DNA of 64,000 nucleotides from Nissolia schottii (taxonomy: Eukaryota > Streptophyta > Magnoliopsida > Fabales > Fabaceae). Location of the stretch: assembly GCA_003254905.1 (NCBI GenBank), contig QANU01015964.1, positions 964,713 through 1,028,712 of the forward strand, given 5' to 3'. The notes beneath the pieces were generated by a model, which was not told the origin of the DNA, did not search any database, and worked only from the letters and a program-made list of their open reading frames with translations. Shown piece after piece: positions 61,721 through 64,000 of the stretch (its first letter is position 1; the number at the start of each line of letters is the position of its first letter). A program made the translations under genes and the position numbers.

Positions 61721-64000
61721 CGGAAACTTAGAATTTAGCATTATTTTTGTATTAGAGAAATCATTATGGTGCGATATGCATATAGGCAACTAAAATCATG
61801 ATGATATGCATATAGTACTCAATTAAGAAAATGAATGTGAATTTTCAGAAAGAATATATTTCGAACACATCAAAAAAAGATGCCGATGGGAGTTAAAATT
61901 GAGAGGAATCACTGTGTGATGGTAAGCTTGGGTAAAGGATTTGCTGTAGCAAAATGTTCTCTGTAGTAGAAATTTTCCTCGCCTATGAAATGAGCTGTGA
62001 AACTATCCGCCGCTTGAGCTGACTTGTGGTGTAGAAAGAAGTGGAAAGAAGAAAATGTAGAGTATTAGGAATTTAAGGTGGGAATGGCATGAAATAGAAA
62101 TTGAATGAATAATTAAGGTTATAAAGGTCATTTTATTTGGACAAGTGTAAATCACACGTAAGGGAAAGGGAGGTTAACGTATGATTTTTTTTTATTATTA
62201 TTGAATCTGAGAATCTGAGAGGATTGAGAAGGGAGTTTGGAAATGAATTGAATGAATAATAGTTGGTTTGCTTGATTCACAAGCAAGGTATATATACACT
62301 GAGAAACAGCCCTGCATTGTGCAAGCTGTCATAACAGAAAACGGTTATGCAGTAACTAAAGCTAACTTACTTGACTACTAAGTTACAGTTACATAGCTAA
62401 ATGAAAATATATTCATTTACTCTAATAATTATTAAAGTCAGTTTGTTACATCTCATAAGATCTGAAAATATAAATTAATAATATAAAATTAATTTTTATC
62501 ATATGTTTGGTGTAACATAGGATAGTATAACATCTTATTCATTTTTATCTTATGATGGTATAAACTCATTATTATCTTTTGAAGTCTGATTAGACATGAT
62601 AATATTATTTTTTTAGTTAATTTTAAATTATTCTTACTTATCCTCTTTTTCCCGTTTTCATCATCCAATAATTGTTAATCACCATTTTTGCATTACCTTT
62701 TTCTCTCTTTTTTACTCTCACAGGGTTATTGTGTCTATTTTTGTCTTTTTCAAATTCAATACATTTTGATAATTCAAAGCACATAGAACACGAAATTATG
62801 AACATATTAATTCAAAAATTACTCACACAATCGCATGTTCATTTTCTTTTTCAATTATCAATTTCACTCAGAAATGAAAACTCATTTTTGGATTTTTTTT
62901 TTCTTGATTTGCGTTTATGCAAAATTTGATAACTTTATTTTGGATCATTTGTTTTTTAAGCTCTACAACAAACTCTTTTCAATTTTAGTGAAAAAATTCG
63001 TGTCTTGTACAATAATTTATTTGAATGGTGTCAAATATCATTTTAGGTTTATCTGTTTTTTTTTTTCAAATGATTATGAGAGTTTATGTTTCAAAAAATG
63101 TTTATTTTTTATTTTTTGTTTTAGTATTAATTATGAATTGATACTACAAAGATTAAATAGGATAAAATCATATAATGATATGTAGCACACTAAATACATG
63201 ATGGTTTATAAATTTATACAATGTATTTCTTATATTATATTACATGATAGTTTTTGGCATGAGTCTGACTGGTTAACTATCAAAGACTATTCTTTAAGTC
63301 TAACCTATTTGGGAGGTTTAGCTTGGCCTAAAGCCTAATAAGCGTGTTTGTGTATATTTTTTATCATAAAAAATTTGTTGTTTGGCATGTTATTACGACC
63401 TGCTACTGTGTCGTGTTAAACAATCAATAATACAACATTCAATAATAATAATTAACCACCTTTTAGGATCAAAGTTCGAAACATATGATAGGTGTACTTT
63501 GTACCCTATTTTATTATTCTATAATTGAACATTGTATACTAAAAATGTGTAATTTTAATGCTTAATTAATATGTTTTGCACATTATCCTCTTTTGTGAGA
63601 AATTTAGAAAAATGTAATTTTAAGCACTACTTTATCTTAGAATTTAATGAGTAGATTTCTTTTGTTCTTTTTTAGTTTTCTATTTTAATTGCAGAAAATA
63701 AATTATCAAGAGGATCATTGAGGATTTGAAGGAGATTTGATAAGATATAAATTTCAAAGAAGAGATTTGAAGAGAAGATTGAGACCAATAAATTCAAGAT
63801 TAAATTCAAATTCAAAAAGATTTGGTCAAAGATTTGCTGAGAATTTTTAACGCTGACTTTGCCACGGATTTTGCGCCAGGATGGAGATTGAATCTCGATT
63901 TGACCTCAACTACAAAGTTGTAGATCTATCTCTTAGATTTAATTGGAGATTTGAATCACCTCAATCCGATATCCGTAGCCGAAGTTATCGCGATTTTACT
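61721..64000. other. Downstream intergenic DNA, no gene seen
   Basis: The sequence is very AT-rich with runs of T and A. Open frames at 62672-63185 translate to Phe/Ile/Leu-rich low-complexity peptides without family resemblance. From about 63700 to the window end the composition changes to a purine-rich stretch (aagagatttgaagagaagat) and then less AT-rich sequence, which may be the edge of a gene or repeat outside the window. Confidence 0.5.

Noticed and set aside
62672-63185. Two open frames in downstream AT-rich DNA
   Set aside because: They encode Phe/Ile/Leu-rich low-complexity peptides expected by chance in T-rich DNA.
1-64000. CRISPR arrays, operons, rRNA or tRNA genes
   Set aside because: No spaced direct-repeat array or polycistronic layout is visible, and I could not recognise a tRNA cloverleaf by eye; tRNA-like words here are retroelement primer-binding sites.

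Overview
The window is nuclear DNA from a flowering plant, most likely a eudicot. It is AT-rich, with GT-AG introns and plant-type transposable elements. Essentially one functional gene is present: a very large, intact VPS13-type bridge-like lipid-transfer protein gene on the + strand. The coding region runs from an ATG at 4178 to a TAG at 61305. I followed the reading frame through 63 coding exons; every splice phase closes, giving 13,068 coding bases and a 4,355-residue protein. The species cannot be fixed from the sequence alone.

Layout. Positions 1-4000 are upstream DNA without an intact gene, but 1969-2112 is a broken copy of one exon of a Di19-type zinc-finger gene. Positions 3840-4177 hold candidate promoter signals, a 5' leader and a 3-codon upstream ORF. 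Positions 4178-61305 are VPS13: N-terminal chorein (exons 1-4), long groove region (exons 5-34) interrupted by a PH domain (exons 18-21), two pairs of Vps62-type repeats (exons 35-38), a C2-like region (exons 41-44), the VAB/SHR-BD region (exons 45-52), the VPS13 C-terminal and helical region (exons 53-57), a second PH-like region (exons 58-59), and a third Vps62-type pair at the very C-terminus (exons 61-63). Positions 61306-64000 are 3' UTR and AT-rich intergenic DNA.

The introns account for most of the length and are packed with decayed mobile elements: a 4.8-kb Copia element (53957-58772, minus strand, many inactivating lesions) in the 7.2-kb intron 61; two solo LTRs of one family (introns 45 and 50), one with a perfect 5-bp target duplication; several TRIM-like mini-elements; remnants of two LINE families on both strands; a foldback MITE; and a Stowaway-like MITE. 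None of these interrupts an exon.

I did not find an undescribed multi-gene system. The points most worth a second look are the three-fold paired Vps62 repeat with conserved intron positions inside VPS13, the solo-LTR and TRIM series, the Di19 exon fragment, and the minimal uORF in front of the VPS13 start.
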